Shown here in pieces: positions 63,769-64,000 of a stretch of DNA of 64,000 nt. The position numbers and the translations under genes are program-made. The notes below the pieces were generated by a model, which was not told where the DNA came from, made no database searches, and saw only the letters and a program-made list of their open reading frames with translations. Source of the stretch: Endozoicomonas sp965196975 (GTDB taxonomy: Bacteria > Pseudomonadota > Gammaproteobacteria > Pseudomonadales > Endozoicomonadaceae); contig NZ_OZ239981.1 of assembly GCF_965196975.1 (NCBI RefSeq), positions 682,001 to 746,000 on the forward strand, read 5' to 3'. The number at the start of each line of letters is the position of its first letter. The stretch's first letter is position 1.

Positions 63769-64000
63769 TCAGCGATTGGTGCGCTTTTTGAGCAATTCGA
63801 TGATTTCACTGAGTTGAACATCTTCTTTATCAGTAGCAGTCCGGTGCTTGTATTCGACCATCCCATCGGCCAGTCCACGATCGCTGAGTACTACACGGTG
63901 CGGAATACCAATAAGCTCCATATCGGCAAACTTGACACCCGGACTAGCTTTTCTGTCATCCATCAATACTTCAAAACCCGCGGCCGTCAGTTCTTCATAG
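63769..64000 (-). CDS. proS: Prolyl-tRNA synthetase, C-terminal part only
   Basis: The last 76 codons of ProS, which runs off the right edge. The anticodon-binding domain shows MDDRKASPGVKFADMELIGIPHRVVLSDRGL and VEYKHR...IIELLKKR, diagnostic for bacterial ProS. The stop is at 63769 and the transglycosylase follows on the same strand. Confidence 0.93.
   Translation of the reverse strand, partial: YEELTAAGFEVLMDDRKASPGVKFADMELIGIPHRVVLSDRGLADGMVEYKHRTATDKEDVQLSEIIELLKKRTNR

Noticed and set aside
1..64000. CRISPR array
   Set aside because: No set of short, regularly spaced direct repeats was seen; repeats present are IS elements, palindromes or attachment-like units.
1..64000. Complete tRNA or rRNA genes
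   Set aside because: Only a 3' terminal fragment of a tmRNA/tRNA (48846-48871) was found.

Overview
The window looks like chromosome of a marine gammaproteobacterium, most likely an Oceanospirillales member and possibly Endozoicomonas-like. This is inferred from the purN-purM-DUF2066-CDP-alcohol transferase-PerM-hda gene order shared with pseudomonads and oceanospirilla, from the heavy load of insertion sequences, and from effector-like cargo genes. No taxonomic marker gene (rRNA or complete tRNA) is present, so the assignment is tentative.

Layout. (1) 1-8139: housekeeping block with the 5' end of purN, purM, a DUF2066 protein, a CDP-alcohol phosphatidyltransferase, a PerM-type permease, hda and an AsmA/DUF748-like protein. 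Two short inverted-repeat elements sit beside purM. (2) 8205-18287: siderophore uptake locus with a TonB-dependent receptor, binding protein, two permeases, ATPase and siderophore-interacting flavoprotein. It carries two near-identical IS66-family insertions, one inside the receptor gene and one between binding protein and permease. (3) 18391-31577: small conserved genes, a two-component system, an ISKra4-like element, an RND efflux pair whose permease has an apparent frameshift at codon 12-13, and a GT2/ArnT-like/GtrA operon. (4) 31735-59534: a reductive dehalogenase island bracketed by two paralogous AraC regulators. (5) 59623-64000: YihY, PurT, a TlpA-like lipoprotein, acylphosphatase, a lytic transglycosylase and the 3' end of proS.

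The central discovery is region 4. A tight minus-strand operon (41248 to 32718) encodes a TPR protein, RdhA1 (Tat signal plus two 4Fe-4S motifs), its membrane anchor RdhB1, a NosR/RdhC-like FMN-binding membrane protein, a single-helix protein, pyruvate:flavodoxin oxidoreductase (NifJ) and a flavodoxin. This suggests a self-contained route from pyruvate through flavodoxin to a membrane reductase, although the direction and partners of electron flow are inferred. A second cluster carries RdhA3/RdhB3, close paralogues of RdhA1/B1, with a second RdhC-like protein, another single-helix protein and an outer-membrane barrel. A third, more PceA-like pair (rdhA2/rdhB2, behind a LysR regulator) is inactivated by an 8.6-kb composite transposon (42421-51037). 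It has a clean 8-bp target duplication, and the ancestral 474-codon frame can be rebuilt exactly.

The composite transposon's cargo is visibly A+T-rich. It holds a truncated IS1 and three unrecognised proteins: 783 aa, a 235-aa membrane protein with a Cys-rich tail, and 176 aa. Three diverged copies of an attachment-like repeat separate the modules, and one copy ends in an intact tmRNA/tRNA 3' terminus followed by a terminator. This looks like an integrated-island hotspot that was later picked up by flanking IS elements. Several short palindromic elements (an ATACCAAT family at gene ends, and CTAG-targeting MITE-like elements, one nested in an IS982) complete the mobile layer.
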